A stretch of 5,293 bases of DNA from Candidatus Bathyarchaeota archaeon CG07_land_8_20_14_0_80_47_9 (GTDB lineage Archaea > Thermoproteota > Bathyarchaeia > Bathyarchaeales > Bathycorpusculaceae), in NCBI GenBank assembly GCA_002779555.1, contig PEWI01000030.1:1-5293 (forward strand). The letters are read 5' to 3'. Positions 4,703 through 5,293 of the stretch are shown here, piece by piece. The first letter of the stretch is position 1. Each line of letters starts with the position of its first letter. The position numbers and the translations under genes are program-made. Under the pieces are notes generated by a model. That model saw only the letters and a list, made by a program, of their open reading frames with translations. It was not told the DNA's origin and did not search any database.

Positions 4703-5293
4703 ATGGGTCAATATGGTGAGCATCACATCAGGTCCTCGACAGCCTTTATCATAATGATATTCATCGCTGGACTAGTTCTCGGAGGAATAGCCTCTGTCTA
4801 CGTGAACTATCAGCAGATGAGCGCCCTGCAGAAGAAGCTTTCAAACCTTGCAGACCAGGTTTCTCGGCTTTCAGGCAACCAGACTGTCTACAACGAAAAC
4901 GTGACGATCTACCAGAACAGCACAGCGTTGGTGGATTTGTATCAAAATGTGAAGGATTCAGTGGTGTTGGTCAGTGTTACAAGCAGCTCGGAAGCAGGCG
5001 AAGGCTCGGGTTTCATCTACAACTATTCGGGCACTGTCGTCGTGATAACCAATTACCATGTCGTTCACGCAGCAGCAAGCGTCAGCGTAACCTTCTCTGA
5101 CGGCGATGGCTACCCCGCAAGCGTCTTAGGAACAGACCCATATGCAGATCTGGCAGTTCTGAACGTCAGTGCCCCGCAGAACAAGTTTAAACCTCTTGAA
5201 GTCGTCAGTTCCTCAACGCTGAAGGTCGGTGACTTGGTCATAGCCATTGGAAACCCGTACGGCCTGGTTGGCTCTATGACAACTGGTATCGTA
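4703..5293 (+). CDS. Membrane-anchored HtrA/DegP-like serine protease, N-terminal part
   Basis: 197 codons are open from the ATG to the right edge with no stop, so this is a partial gene. A short cytoplasmic tail with two His and one Arg (1-11) precedes a single hydrophobic segment (about 13-34, FIIMIFIAGLVLGGIA). It is followed by a heptad-like stretch (36-57, MSALQKKLSNLADQVSRL) that may form a coiled coil. The trypsin-like HtrA domain begins near residue 75 with LYQNVKDSVVLV. Catalytic H119 lies in ITNYHVV and catalytic D149 in DPYADLAVL. VGDLVIAIGNPYG (175-187) is the strand preceding the serine. The GNSGGP serine motif and any PDZ domain lie outside the window. The likely topology is N-in with the protease domain facing outwards, serving surface protein quality control. 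Several N-x-S/T sites (such as N59, N66, N72, N108) in the external part would allow archaeal N-glycosylation. Confidence 0.93.
   Translation, partial: MGQYGEHHIRSSTAFIIMIFIAGLVLGGIASVYVNYQQMSALQKKLSNLADQVSRLSGNQTVYNENVTIYQNSTALVDLYQNVKDSVVLVSVTSSSEAGEGSGFIYNYSGTVVVITNYHVVHAAASVSVTFSDGDGYPASVLGTDPYADLAVLNVSAPQNKFKPLEVVSSSTLKVGDLVIAIGNPYGLVGSMTTGIV

Overview
The window is a compact stretch of a mid-GC archaeal genome. Three things point to Archaea. The adenylosuccinate synthetase is the short archaeal form, 332 residues. Several genes are preceded by TATA-like box A elements (CTTAAATA / TTTATTT type), with no bacterial -35/-10 pair evident. Start sites use GGAGG or GGTGA Shine-Dalgarno sequences with very short leaders. 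An uncultured Thermoproteota or Bathyarchaeia-type lineage fits the look of the proteins, but that placement is an inference.

Layout from left to right. On the minus strand, 1-625 holds the N-terminal two thirds or so of an M20-family metallopeptidase/deacylase whose 3' end lies outside the window. A 190-bp divergent intergenic region (626-815) contains a near-perfect 20-bp palindrome beside a box A. Everything after it is on the plus strand: a YfcE/MJ0936-type metallophosphoesterase (816-1361); a 45-residue four-cysteine protein (1494-1631) that is easy to overlook; a 79-residue protein with a possible Sm-like barrel pattern (1636-1875); a CxxCxxCC (YkgJ-type) metal-cluster protein (1939-2331); archaeal adenylosuccinate synthetase PurA (2402-3400); a 12-helix MFS transporter probably started at TTG (3461-4633); and the first 197 codons of a membrane-anchored HtrA/DegP-like serine protease (from 4703), which runs off the right edge.

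The three small genes from 1494 to 2331 form a likely operon. The first two are 4 bp apart, the third follows after 63 bp, and one promoter-like element lies ahead of the set. An ATG overlapping the stop of the second gene opens a 42-codon reading frame that runs into the third gene in another frame. purA, the transporter and the protease each lie after short gaps; purA and the protease have their own box A candidates. purA carries out the committed step from IMP to AMP. The transporter substrate and the partners of the small proteins cannot be told from the sequence. No rRNA, tRNA, CRISPR array, insertion sequence or other mobile element was seen. The least explained part of the window is the small-protein cluster.
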